Positions 1 through 8,759 of a stretch of DNA of 42,800 nt are shown in pieces. This stretch comes from Verrucomicrobiota bacterium (GTDB lineage Bacteria; Verrucomicrobiota; Lentisphaeria; JABSQK01; JAJFLO01): contig JAJFLQ010000180.1 in NCBI GenBank assembly GCA_021772615.1, forward strand, positions 1-42,800. Direction: 5' to 3'. The translations under genes were made by a program, and so were the position numbers. Numbering within the stretch: the stretch's first letter is position 1; each line of letters opens with the position of its first letter. Below the pieces are notes generated by a model. The model was not told where the DNA came from and did not search any database. It was given only the letters and a program-made list of their open reading frames with translations.

Positions 1-9
1 GTTGCGTGG

Positions 10-28
10 CACGGCTCACAGAGCCGTG
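10..28. repeat. Perfect 8-bp inverted repeat, probable dispersed repeat
   Basis: CACGGCTC (10-17) and GAGCCGTG (21-28) flank a 3-base loop, a perfect hairpin. From memory, this type of hairpin with a following GCTACA is a common dispersed intergenic repeat in PVC-type genomes. No second copy is seen in this window, so the repeat label is inference. Confidence 0.45.
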
Positions 29-58
29 GCTACATCAATCCGTAACGACATTGAACTC

Positions 59-95
59 GCGCAGAGACGCAAAGCCGCAAAGAAAAAAAGAAAGC
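59..95. repeat. CGCAAAG-type direct repeat with A-rich tail
   Basis: CGCAAAG occurs at 68-74 and 76-82, preceded by GCAGAGA and followed by an A-rich run. It resembles the widespread intergenic motif built from GACGCAAAG units. A weaker counterpart, reading CGCAAGGGCGCAAG on the minus strand, lies near 14694-14715. Confidence 0.4.
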
Positions 96-686
96 ATAAT
101 CCCCCGGCAAACGTTAACCAGAGTTGGACAGAGCTGTATAGCTGAACGTCCTTTATCAACACGCCGCGTCTCTCCTAAACGGTGCAAGGATGATGGCATT
201 CACCTTTACAGACGGTTGAGCGTACGCTATCGAGTAATGTTACTCGAATCGTGTCGGTCGAGGACGAGGACGATTTTCGAGGCTGAGGTGCTGGTGTTTA
301 ACCTGTCATCAACGGTGACTTCAGGGGATTCGGCGCCTCTGGTCCCGGTCATTATTGATAGAATTTGCCGTATGTTCACAAGACAGTGAATGGTGTGAAT
401 CGGCAACATTTTACGCCCTGCAGTGGGTGCACAGTCACTGTATGCGGGACCACAGCTCACCGTTTTGTTGAGTTCAACATAAGGTGAATTCTGGCGGGGC
501 TGCGTTGACGGGATGCTGGAAAAGCCACAGCTGAAGCGGTGAACGAAGGACGGTTGGCGCTCGCACTACAGTGTGCTTGCGCGATACCATGCGTTTTTCT
601 CGACGTGGCGCGAAACCCACGATAAATCGTGAATACCAACGACAATCATCACGATACGGGATTGAGGTATTCGGCTGCGGAGCAGG

Positions 687-2504
687 TTACACGACACCCA
701 TCTGGCAGACGCGCGTGATTTCCGTTATGGTTGTCACACCCTGCCGTGCCTTGTCTTCGCCATCCTCCTGCAGCGTTTTCATCCCGTTGCGCTGGGCAAT
801 GGTCCGCAATTCGACGTTGTCCGCGCCGGCGCCTGTGGCGCGTCGTATGTCCTCGTTGATCTTCAGGTATTCGAATATGCCGACGCGTCCGCGGTATCCG
901 GTTCCGTTGCATGTGCGGCAGTTCTTCGACGCCTGATCTTCGTTCGAACCGTCTGCGCTGCGCATCCGCGACCGGGGTTCGATAATGCCGGTGAGTGTGC
1001 CCTTGCCGTTGCAATTCTTGCAGATTTTGCGCACAAGCCGCTGGGACATCACACCAACCAGTGCGGATGATATTAGAAATGGCTCGACGCCCATATCCAC
1101 CAGGCGGCTGATTGCGCCGGTGGCATCGTTTGTGTGCAATGTGCTCAAAACAAGGTGGCCTGTGAGGGCGGCGTGAATCGCAATTTCCGCGGTTTCCTTG
1201 TCTCGAATCTCGCCGACAAGAATGATGTCGGGATCCTGGCGCACAATCGACCGCAGTCCGCCGGCAAAGGTCAATCCGATCGACGGTTTCACCTGAATCT
1301 GGGTCACGCCGTTGATCTGATACTCGATCGGGTCCTCAATGGTGATGATCTTTTTTCCCCCGGAGTCGAGCATGTTCATGACGCAATACAGGCTTGTGGT
1401 CTTGCCGCTGCCGGTCGGTCCGACAACCAGGATCATGCCGTAGGGCAGCTTGATCAGTTTTGTGAATTCCGTGCGTAATGCCTCGCCCATGCCGATATTC
1501 TCCAGCGAGAACGATTCGATATCCTTGCGCAGCAGGCGTAGCACGATGCTCTCGCCATGCATCGACGGGAGGGTGCTGATTCGGACATCGATACGCGCCC
1601 GGCCGATGTGCAGCTCGGTCCGCCCGTCCTGCGGCAGGCGGCGCTCGGCAATATTCAATCCGCCGATAAGCTTGATGCGGGACGCGATGGCAGGGAACGA
1701 TGTCGCCGCCGGGGTCAACAGTGTCTGTAGCACCCCGTCGATGCGGAACCGGATCGCAAGCTGTTTTTCGGAGGGCTCGACGTGGATATCACTGGCGCCC
1801 ATTTCGATGGCCTGGGCGAACATGTCGTTTACGAGCCGTACGATCGGCGCTTCGAGCGCGAGATCGCGGAGTGCTTCTTCGCTGGCGTCGGCGTCGAAGC
1901 CAAGCTTGCTGCCACTGAGTTCGTCGTCCATCTTGTTGTAGATACTGTTGACGAGTCGCTCGACGTGGCTGCGCTGACCGAGGCAGAAACGTGCCTGACG
2001 GTCCAGCAGCTGCGCCCAATGGTAGGCAATACTGCCGACATTGTACGGTGTGGCCAGGACGATCACGATTGACTCCGAATCCCACGACAACGGCAGGCAC
2101 AGCCACTGGTTTAGGTATTCGAACGAAATATCCGGAAAACGGTCAATATTCTCTAATTCTTCTTCTTCGATCACCGGCAGTCCGGTAGCTTGTGAATACG
2201 CCTGGAGGATTTCGATTTCGGACAGCTTGCCCTGCGTAGAGAGATCCCATTCCTTCATGGCAGTGAAATCTTCCAGCAGATCCGAACTGTCGATATAGTG
2301 GGCCAGCCGCTCCTGAATCGGATCCAGATAGTTGTCCGCTGATCCCAACAGAATTTTCGGGACCTTGCCGCCGGTGCTCTGATCCGCATCGGCGATGCGT
2401 TCGGTTTCGATCAGGACCGTCTGCGGGTTATCGCCTTCCATGCCTGGGGCCGGTTGTGCAGACGGCTCATCCTGGTCATCGGTCAATTGTTCATCGTTCG
2501 TCAT
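687..2504 (-). CDS. gspE: Type II secretion / type IV pilus assembly ATPase (GspE/PilB family)
   Basis: This is the cytoplasmic hexameric ATPase that powers pseudopilus or pilus assembly. The 605-residue protein has an N-terminal MshEN-like region (about 50-180). The core follows, with Walker A GPTGSGKT (about 362-369), Asp box EDPIEYQ, Walker B DPDIILVGEIRD (about 424-435) and His box GHLVLSTLHTNDA. A zinc-binding tetracysteine (two CxxC pairs, about 495-498 and 529-532) is typical of GspE and PilB rather than the retraction ATPase PilT. The ATG at 2504 is chosen because GGAG lies 8 bases upstream; a TTG directly before it is less likely. It is the last gene of the operon, 24 bp after the secretin. 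Whether it serves T2SS or T4P cannot be decided from sequence. Confidence 0.95.
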   Translation of the reverse strand: MTNDEQLTDDQDEPSAQPAPGMEGDNPQTVLIETERIADADQSTGGKVPKILLGSADNYLDPIQERLAHYIDSSDLLEDFTAMKEWDLSTQGKLSEIEILQAYSQATGLPVIEEEELENIDRFPDISFEYLNQWLCLPLSWDSESIVIVLATPYNVGSIAYHWAQLLDRQARFCLGQRSHVERLVNSIYNKMDDELSGSKLGFDADASEEALRDLALEAPIVRLVNDMFAQAIEMGASDIHVEPSEKQLAIRFRIDGVLQTLLTPAATSFPAIASRIKLIGGLNIAERRLPQDGRTELHIGRARIDVRISTLPSMHGESIVLRLLRKDIESFSLENIGMGEALRTEFTKLIKLPYGMILVVGPTGSGKTTSLYCVMNMLDSGGKKIITIEDPIEYQINGVTQIQVKPSIGLTFAGGLRSIVRQDPDIILVGEIRDKETAEIAIHAALTGHLVLSTLHTNDATGAISRLVDMGVEPFLISSALVGVMSQRLVRKICKNCNGKGTLTGIIEPRSRMRSADGSNEDQASKNCRTCNGTGYRGRVGIFEYLKINEDIRRATGAGADNVELRTIAQRNGMKTLQEDGEDKARQGVTTITEITRVCQMGVV

Positions 2505-2528
2505 CAAGAAAACTCCAGTGTACTGGGA

Positions 2529-4832
2529 CTACTCAACTGACCCGCGCTCGATAATCCCGGGTCCGAATTCGTCTTCCATTGCGGCAACGGCCTTTTGGTA
2601 GCGCTCGATGAGTCGATCGATGTCTGTGTGCAGATCGATCACGTTGACGGTGATCAGGATCAGCAACTCGGTGCGATCCATATTTTCGCTGCTTCGGCTC
2701 ACCAATTTGCCGACATAGGGGATGTCCTTGATAATCGGCAGGCCGCGGTAGACTTCGGTTATTTTCGAGCGGATGATGCCGCCCATCATGAGTGTGGTGC
2801 CGTTCTCAACAATCATGGATGTCTCGATCACGCGGGTTTGAATGGTTGGCGAAACCGTTAGTGTCTGTATGGTCGAGTCTGACTCCACCGCCTCCGATAC
2901 CTCCTGGCGCAAATCCAGGGTCACGAGTTTTTTCGCCGTAATATGCGGTGTTACCGTGAGTATAATACCCGTATCCTGGTATTGAATATCGGTAAAATTC
3001 CTGCTGTCGATATTGTCGCCGACCTCTGCTCGTGACGCAATCGGAATGCTGTCGCCGACGTTGATGGTGGCTTCCTCATCGCTGATCGCTATGATCTGGG
3101 GAGCATTAAGGACCCTTGTATTGCTTTCTCCCGCAACCGCCTGTATGAAGGACAGCATATCTCCAGGGTTATTCAGCTCGCCGTCGCCGTCACGGTCCTT
3201 GCCGAATTGTACACTGTAAAGCGGGCTTCCCGTGACCCCGCCCGGGAAAAGATCGAAATCGAAATTCTTTTTTCCAATTTCGCGGACCGCTGCGTAACGG
3301 AAGCCGAACTGTGTGTCGTCGGTTAGTGTAATCTCGGCGATAGTCGCCTGAATGAGCACCTGCTTCGGTGGCGAGTCAAGGCGTTGGAGAAGGGCTTCGA
3401 TCATGGCGTAAGCGCGCGGTGTCGTCTTGATAATCAAGCGGTTGTGATTGCCGTCGGCAAGGGTTGTCACCGGGACCTCGAAGATGGTTGCTGGTACATC
3501 GCCGGACGACGTCGACCGATTTTGTTGCCGGCGTTGTTGCTGTTGCTGTTGATTCCGGTTGTTTTGATTGCCGGTCGTCGGGCGAGGGGTATCGCTGCTG
3601 TCGTTTCGCCGTGATCTGCGGGCTGTTGACGTCCCAGACGAATTAAAGAACACGCCGATGTGATCGGCAAGGTCGTCGGCCGTGTTGTATTTGACATCGT
3701 AGAAGAAAATGCGTTCGGACTCGACCGTGTCCTCACGGTCAAGGATCTCGACCCATCGTCGGATTTCCTCAAGTACGTCGGCAGTAGGCGCCGCGGCGAT
3801 GATGATCTGAAGACGGTCGAGCGACACAAGTTTGATACTGTGCCCATCGCCGCGTTCCGACGTGGTCACGGGAAATCCGATGGTGGGAAGGATCACGCGT
3901 AATTCGTCGAGAAGGACCGACGATTCGACGTGGTAACACGGCACGCTGATTTGCGGCCAATCAGTCTCGCCGAATGTGTCCAGCTTGTCGATCAATTCAC
4001 GCAATTTCGGCATATTGGGTGGGGCCTCAATGATCAGCAGGCTGTTGAGATATTGGATAGGGCGGATCGTTGCACCTACGGTTTTGAAGGGCTCCAGAAG
4101 TCCGGCAATGTCTGATGCGGCGGTGTTGTAAAGCCGAATCATTGCCACCTCAACATTCGGAATCGGGTCGTGCTTGGCGAATAAACGGCGTTCCTGCGGC
4201 ATCTTGGTAAATGGCAGAATATTGATGAAACTGTGGTGTCTCGAGGCATACGATCCGGATATCCACAGAATATGTTCGAGCAGCGCCCACGCCTCCTGCC
4301 GTGTCATTTCGGTGTCGATTGTCATCGAGATGCTGCCGGACACGGCGGGGTCGATGAAGTACTGGAAATCCAGGGTTACCGCGAACATTTCGACCACATT
4401 CGTTATGTTCTCTGCATCGAAGTTAAACTTTACCTCGACCATTGCCTCCGGATCCTCCACGTCCTTGGTCATGTCCATGGGAAGATTGTATTTTGCAACA
4501 GGCGGGTTGATCGGTCGCGCATTGAGATTGCGCGATGGAAACTCGAAGTCGTCGCCGAGGTCTGAGGTCTGCATTTCCATCGGCACGAGGTAGGGTTTGT
4601 CATACGTCTTTTCGCCGTCGGCATCACGTTTGCTACTGCGTGATTCGTATGAGGACGCGGTCGACTGTAGCGGAATGATGCGGGTGTCGTCTTGTGCGGA
4701 ATCGGCGGCGGGACTGTCGGTGTCGGAATCGTGCGTTAACGTCCGACAACCGGGGATCAACACCGCCATCAGCACGAGTAAGCATATCATGAGCGAGCCG
4801 TTCGCCCGGTATGAAGAATTCATGGCCATCAT
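2529..4832 (-). CDS. gspD: Secretin, outer-membrane channel lipoprotein (GspD/PilQ family)
   Basis: This forms the multimeric outer-membrane gate of the secretion or pilus machine. The N-terminus is a lipoprotein signal: a hydrophobic stretch ending in LIPGC, so the Cys is probably lipidated. An N0/STN-like domain follows (FNFDAENITNVVEMFA), then three N-type ring modules and a Gln/Asn/Arg-rich low-complexity linker near the middle. The C-terminal secretin domain carries TRVLNAPQIIAISDEEATI, TGIILTVTPHI and ENGTTLMMGGII. Length is about 767 residues. The ATG at 4832 is preceded by GGGAAAG at 6-base spacing; ATGs at 4847 and 4823 are alternatives. Being a lipoprotein, it may not need a separate pilotin (inference). 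Confidence 0.93.
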   Translation of the reverse strand: MMAMNSSYRANGSLMICLLVLMAVLIPGCRTLTHDSDTDSPAADSAQDDTRIIPLQSTASSYESRSSKRDADGEKTYDKPYLVPMEMQTSDLGDDFEFPSRNLNARPINPPVAKYNLPMDMTKDVEDPEAMVEVKFNFDAENITNVVEMFAVTLDFQYFIDPAVSGSISMTIDTEMTRQEAWALLEHILWISGSYASRHHSFINILPFTKMPQERRLFAKHDPIPNVEVAMIRLYNTAASDIAGLLEPFKTVGATIRPIQYLNSLLIIEAPPNMPKLRELIDKLDTFGETDWPQISVPCYHVESSVLLDELRVILPTIGFPVTTSERGDGHSIKLVSLDRLQIIIAAAPTADVLEEIRRWVEILDREDTVESERIFFYDVKYNTADDLADHIGVFFNSSGTSTARRSRRNDSSDTPRPTTGNQNNRNQQQQQQRRQQNRSTSSGDVPATIFEVPVTTLADGNHNRLIIKTTPRAYAMIEALLQRLDSPPKQVLIQATIAEITLTDDTQFGFRYAAVREIGKKNFDFDLFPGGVTGSPLYSVQFGKDRDGDGELNNPGDMLSFIQAVAGESNTRVLNAPQIIAISDEEATINVGDSIPIASRAEVGDNIDSRNFTDIQYQDTGIILTVTPHITAKKLVTLDLRQEVSEAVESDSTIQTLTVSPTIQTRVIETSMIVENGTTLMMGGIIRSKITEVYRGLPIIKDIPYVGKLVSRSSENMDRTELLILITVNVIDLHTDIDRLIERYQKAVAAMEDEFGPGIIERGSVE

Positions 4833-4866
4833 TAAGATCTTTCCCATAGTTAGTTGTCAAATCACG

Positions 4867-5790
4867 CTAACGACTGCTGCTGCCTTCTCTGACCCGTTGA
4901 AGATATTGGTTCCGTAGTTCACGTGTAGAATTTCGCGATGCACCGTCCGTACGACTCGGAGTCTCCGGCGTATTTGTAGCCGGCGGCGGTGGCGGCGGTG
5001 GTGGCGGCGGTGGTGCTGGTGAAGCCGCCGGTTTCTTTTCGTCTGCTTTGCTGTCTGCCGCGTCTTTTTTCCGGTTATTCCGTTTTTCCTTGGCGCGTTC
5101 GCGGGCGTCCGCAGCCTTCTGCTTGCGGGCCTCGGATTCACGACGTTTCTCTTCTTCAGCTACGGACTTGGCATATTGTTCGCGCCGCAGCTCGCTGCCT
5201 TCGTCTGCTTTGTCAAGTGTTAGCGTAATCTCCTGATCGTTCTTTTGAATGACCACGTAATTGATGCCGATCTCCGTGAGCACAAAGCCGGTCTCCCCAA
5301 CCGGATCGTTCAGGCGGTACACTTTCTGAGTTTGATTGTCTTTGGCGGAGCGCGCCGGCGTTGGTTTCCGCCGGCTGCTGCGACTCCGTCGTGTGCGCGC
5401 CGACCGCCTGCCGCGACTCTTGTCTTCGATGATCACGCGGATACTGGCGCATGATCGCTGCGCCACCTGGGCAATGCTTATCAATTCGAAGTGCTCCTTG
5501 GCTTCTTCTTCCGTTACCGGATCCGGTGGGGCGACATCGATATCCTCAATGTATCGGCGGTCTGGATGGAACAGATTGGTTTCCCACATCAAGTCGCTGC
5601 GATTTTGCGTCACGCGAGACACGCGTTCGGGGGGCGTGACCGAAGCCAGGTCAAAATCCGCCTCGTCGCCTTCGTCCGTTGCAGCCGCCGTCGGCACGGT
5701 GGCTGCCGTACTGTGCTTTGCGACGTGCGATGTCAGCACTGCGGCGACACATGTGAGCATGAGATTAATTATTACCAGGATCGATTTCAT
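4867..5790 (-). CDS. GspC/PilP-like periplasmic linker protein with basic patch and polyproline tail
   Basis: A 307-residue protein with an N-terminal membrane anchor (about 2-21). It has a small beta-domain (about 70-195) whose pattern, VYRLNDPVGETGFVLTEI followed by YVVIQ and ITLTL, resembles the GspC homology region or PilP. That domain is split by a very basic patch (residues 124-150, 13 Lys/Arg of 27). A charged helix rich in Glu/Lys/Arg follows (200-255), then eleven consecutive prolines (260-270) and a polar C-terminus. The start at 5790 overlaps the preceding gene by 26 bp; an in-frame ATG at 5760 is an alternative. Position and topology suggest it connects inner-membrane parts to the secretin. 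Similarity is weak, so the family call is tentative. Confidence 0.7.
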   Translation of the reverse strand: MKSILVIINLMLTCVAAVLTSHVAKHSTAATVPTAAATDEGDEADFDLASVTPPERVSRVTQNRSDLMWETNLFHPDRRYIEDIDVAPPDPVTEEEAKEHFELISIAQVAQRSCASIRVIIEDKSRGRRSARTRRSRSSRRKPTPARSAKDNQTQKVYRLNDPVGETGFVLTEIGINYVVIQKNDQEITLTLDKADEGSELRREQYAKSVAEEEKRRESEARKQKAADARERAKEKRNNRKKDAADSKADEKKPAASPAPPPPPPPPPPPATNTPETPSRTDGASRNSTRELRNQYLQRVREGSSSR

Positions 5791-6364
5791 CGTTCTCGGG
5801 TTCCTTGTTAAGGTAGGCCAGTGCCGATTCAGACAGCAGGTAAGTCCGGACAGTTCCAGATATCGTTACGGCAGTTGGTTCCTTGGTGCGGTTCGGGCGA
5901 ATGATGCAGTTGCTCCACACCAGACGCGGCGCGTGATTCGCGATTTCACGTAAAAAGTTGCTTAGATCCTTGATATTTGTGGTGCTGCTGACACTGACGT
6001 CTACGGCCATGATGGTGTCGTTGATCTCTACTGTTTTCGGTGCGCCGACTTTATTTAAGGTCACGCCGCTGACCTGTCCCAATCGTTCAATCTTCTGCTG
6101 GATCTGGTTCACGGGTATCTTGCCGTCATGGGGCCAGTAACTTGCCGTTCGCGCGGCGAGCTCCTGCCGTTTTGCGGCACGCTGTCTCTGAATCGTTTCC
6201 AGGTTCTTCAATTCAACCTTGAGCTGTTTGATCCGTCTTTCCTGCCCGTCAATACGGCCGGGAAACGGTATCACAAAGCCCGCTGGTTTGAGGTGTACGA
6301 ATGCATAGCCCGCGATCAGGCTGATAATGACTATTGCGTAGATTTTCTTTTGTCTGGGAGTCAT
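5765..6364 (-). CDS. PilO/GspM-like inner-membrane assembly protein
   Basis: A 199-residue bitopic protein with a short cytoplasmic N-terminus, one transmembrane helix (about 8-24), a coiled-coil segment (about 37-70, ERRIKQLKVELKNLETIQRQ) and a periplasmic ferredoxin-like-sized domain. This is the layout of PilO and GspM. Its ATG overlaps the stop of the preceding PilM/GspL-like gene in an ATGA, indicating translational coupling and probably stoichiometric complex formation. Identification rests on architecture and position more than on sequence motifs. Confidence 0.72.
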   Translation of the reverse strand: MTPRQKKIYAIVIISLIAGYAFVHLKPAGFVIPFPGRIDGQERRIKQLKVELKNLETIQRQRAAKRQELAARTASYWPHDGKIPVNQIQQKIERLGQVSGVTLNKVGAPKTVEINDTIMAVDVSVSSTTNIKDLSNFLREIANHAPRLVWSNCIIRPNRTKEPTAVTISGTVRTYLLSESALAYLNKEPENDEIDPGNN

Positions 6365-7878
6365 TCGTCACGTTCTCCTTCGGATTCATCCGGCATGCTG
6401 TCATCCACATCGTCCGAATCCATCACATCCGCATCTTCTCCGGCGTCGTCCTCTTCGGGTTCAACTTCGGGCTCCTCCGCGGGTTCTTCGTCTTCCTGCG
6501 TGTCGTCGAAATCATCGCCATTTTCGCCGTCGTCTTCGGGCTCCTCTTCAGCCGGCGGCCGGCGCTCTGATCGCACACGGTCGGGATCGAGCGGGACGAA
6601 CCCACTGTCACGCAATTCACCATTGGTCTTCATCCGACAGTTGATGGTGTAGTTCACACCGTCTGTGATTTGGCGTTTTCGCATCGTGAAGTCGGCGAAC
6701 AGTAACGATTCCTGCAACGGCAGTATCAGGTCCGGTTGATCTTCCGCAGCCTTGAATTCGACCCGTAGATCACCGGCGTCCCAGTTGAAGTTCGTTGCCC
6801 ATAGCTGTGGACCGGCAATGCCGGTCACCTCGAGCAGGGCATCGGCCATGTGAAAAAGCGATAGGTTTACTTCGTCGATCTGCACTTCGAATTCCTGTGA
6901 GAACGCCTCGTCGTCGGATGGTTCGGTAAGGTCATCGACCTGCGCCTGCAGGCGTCGGATTTCTGCGTCATTGTGTTTGTATGCCGTGTAGTTCTCGTAG
7001 GCGAATGAGCTGAAAATGATACCCAGGAGGAAGCATAAATATACTGAAATCAACATCGTGTAAATTTTGGCGGCGCGGTTCCGCTTCGGCCGCATTTCAT
7101 AGGGCACGTTCAACCACTGGCTGCGGTCGTGGTAGAACGAATCGCTGATTCCGTACATCCCAAGTATAATCGCTGCTGCGAACGGCTGCTGTTGATGAGG
7201 CGGCAGGTCGCTCAGACTGCCGATGTCCAGACCATCGAGCTTAAGCGGGTCGTCACCGGCGCCAAACATGGTGGTGTCGCTGTTGTGAGAAAACACCACC
7301 TCGCGCTTGCCGTCCTCGCCGCTTTTGAAGGCAAAAGCAGGCTCATCAGCGGGCGGTGCGAGGCAGACATCGGCATCGGCCAGGATCGGATCGACAGCGA
7401 CCGTCGGAGGGATAATCATGTCCACGCCGCCGGCGACACCGCTGGCAGCCGCGACCCAGGATTCCCATTCGCTCTGCGGAAAATAAGCGACGCGTACCCG
7501 GTATAATTCGCTATCCTGCATCTTGCCGATAATGCGGTAGCCCCACGACAAGTCGTCGACCGGCACCGGCGAGTGCTTGCCCAGCTCGAATTGAACGGCA
7601 TTTTTCAAATCGGTCGCCGCAAGCTTCGGCATCGTCAGGTCGACAAAACAGCATTTCCGAAAATTTCCGCCAATGATGACGGTGGTATCTTCATCCGGCT
7701 TCAAACTGGGAAAGCCGCTTTCAAGCATTTGTGCAGGCGAACGTTTGCCCTCGCGTCGTGCGCACCAGTGATGCTTCACCTTTACGGTGTCACCGTGTCG
7801 TTCCAGAAGCGCGCCATAAAACTGGCTGTTGTCGTCCCAGGTAAATGCGGCACATGTATTGCTTTGAAAAATCGCCAT
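6361..7878 (-). CDS. PilM-PilN / GspL-like assembly protein with acidic tail
   Basis: First gene of the operon, 505 residues. Residues 1-265 are cytoplasmic and resemble the PilM/GspL actin-like fold (TVIIGGNFRKCCFVDLTMPKL, then KNAVQFELGKHSPVPVDDLSWGYRI). One transmembrane helix (271-294) and a coiled coil (300-320) follow, then a PilN-like periplasmic domain. It therefore looks like PilM and PilN in one chain, as in GspL. The last 67 residues (439-505) are extremely acidic, 37 Asp/Glu against 3 Arg, and should lie in the periplasm. No clear ribosome binding site precedes the ATG at 7878. The order PilM, PilO, linker, secretin, ATPase recalls the Akkermansia Amuc_1098-1102 region (from memory). 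Confidence 0.75.
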   Translation of the reverse strand: MAIFQSNTCAAFTWDDNSQFYGALLERHGDTVKVKHHWCARREGKRSPAQMLESGFPSLKPDEDTTVIIGGNFRKCCFVDLTMPKLAATDLKNAVQFELGKHSPVPVDDLSWGYRIIGKMQDSELYRVRVAYFPQSEWESWVAAASGVAGGVDMIIPPTVAVDPILADADVCLAPPADEPAFAFKSGEDGKREVVFSHNSDTTMFGAGDDPLKLDGLDIGSLSDLPPHQQQPFAAAIILGMYGISDSFYHDRSQWLNVPYEMRPKRNRAAKIYTMLISVYLCFLLGIIFSSFAYENYTAYKHNDAEIRRLQAQVDDLTEPSDDEAFSQEFEVQIDEVNLSLFHMADALLEVTGIAGPQLWATNFNWDAGDLRVEFKAAEDQPDLILPLQESLLFADFTMRKRQITDGVNYTINCRMKTNGELRDSGFVPLDPDRVRSERRPPAEEEPEDDGENGDDFDDTQEDEEPAEEPEVEPEEDDAGEDADVMDSDDVDDSMPDESEGERDE

Positions 7879-8225
7879 AGTGTCAGTAGTGGTAGGACGG
7901 TTATTGAAAACGGATACGATTTCGTCGTCCGCCGCCGGCCGATGCTTTTGCGTGGTAGCTCCGGCGGGGCCGGGAACGCCGGCTCAGGCGCCACGCAGGT
8001 GAATGATTAGATCTTGATCAGGTCATGCGAGGGTGGTTGAAACGTATGAGGCAAGGTCTGTAACATCTTTGCCGGCATCGTGTTTCGACCGTTTTTCACC
8101 TATACTGAAACGCCCTACCGTGAACCGGTGGATTGTGTTGTTATGGTGCTTGGACGGGACCCTTCCGGTAAAGTTCCATACCGTTCTTCCCGCAGGCCGC
8201 AATCCGATTGCAGTGCAGGAGATTT
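7879..8225. promoter_or_regulatory. Divergent control region between the secretion operon and mreD
   Basis: A 347-bp region that must hold promoters for the leftward secretion operon and the rightward mreD-mrdA unit. No gene is supported inside it. A two-tier hairpin lies at 7950-7996. A TATACT at 8101-8106 could be a -10 element for mreD, but no matching -35 is seen at 16-18 bases. Confidence 0.5.
7950..7996. promoter_or_regulatory. Two-tier stem-loop in divergent intergenic region
   Basis: Outer stem GCGTGG (7950-7955) pairs with CCACGC (7991-7996), and inner stem CCGGC (7961-7965) pairs with GCCGG (7978-7982). If transcribed leftward it would sit 70-120 nt upstream of the PilM/GspL-like start codon. 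Function is unknown. Confidence 0.4.
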
Positions 8226-8759
8226 ATGTGGTTACTGTCGTCATTATGGATCTTTGTCGTCTGTTTCACGGCGGTGATGGTTGAAATCTTGTGCTGCAAC
8301 ATGGGAATAATTCTTCCCGGAGCGCTTTTCGTGTCATATTATGTGATGGTATGCCACGGCATTCCGATCGGCGCCGTCGCCGGTGCCGCGGCATGTGTTG
8401 TGGTCGAGGTCGCGCTCGGCCGTCCGTTTACGGCCATGCCGCTGCTGTTACCACTCGTTGCCCTGGGCTATTTTTGGCGGCACTATGGCGATCGCCGCTC
8501 CATGGTCCCGCAGGCGTTATCCGGTATCTTGATCGGCATCACTTACGCGCTCTTTTGTAACGGCTTTGGTGGAAATCCGATGGTTCTGCTGTTGTCACAG
8601 GGCGCGTCGTCGCTTGCGCTTGACGTGGCCGTAACTGCGATCATGTCAGCATTGTGGCTGCCGGGGCTGGTTGTCGCATGGGATGCCGTGTCATCGATTA
8701 TCGGCTCAGACACATTCCGAGCCCGCGCACGGGTGCAATATAAACATGATCAGAATTGA
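8226..8759 (+). CDS. mreD: MreD-like rod-shape-determining membrane protein
   Basis: A 177-residue, almost wholly hydrophobic protein with about five predicted transmembrane helices. Size and position directly before PBP2 (mrdA) match MreD of the elongasome. Sequence motifs are weak in this family, so the call rests mainly on topology and neighbour. The ATG at 8226 has AGGAG four bases upstream; an upstream in-frame TTG at 8208 is less likely. It overlaps the mrdA start by 14 bp. mreB and mreC, which usually precede mreD, are not in the window. Confidence 0.72.
   Translation: MWLLSSLWIFVVCFTAVMVEILCCNMGIILPGALFVSYYVMVCHGIPIGAVAGAAACVVVEVALGRPFTAMPLLLPLVALGYFWRHYGDRRSMVPQALSGILIGITYALFCNGFGGNPMVLLLSQGASSLALDVAVTAIMSALWLPGLVVAWDAVSSIIGSDTFRARARVQYKHDQN

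Larger units (their letters stand above)
1..686. other. Gene-poor region beyond the 3' end of the secretion operon
   Basis: No convincing gene was found here. The open frames present, for example 6-389 (+) and 227-460 (-), have no recognisable domain, no good ribosome binding site and unnatural composition. The stretch holds an inverted repeat at 10-28, a CGCAAAG direct repeat at 68-82 followed by an A-rich run, and a perfect palindrome CACGAT-AA-ATCGTG at 620-633. A gspF-type platform gene often follows gspE but is not here, so the operon seems to end at gspE. Confidence 0.6.

Noticed and set aside
6..460. ORFs of 127 and 77 codons at the left edge
   Set aside because: No ribosome binding site or recognisable domain; the plus-strand frame runs through the repeat at 10-95.
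8101..8106. TATACT as a full promoter for mreD
   Set aside because: Good -10 similarity but no -35-like hexamer at 16-18 bases and no extended TG, so only mentioned as possible.
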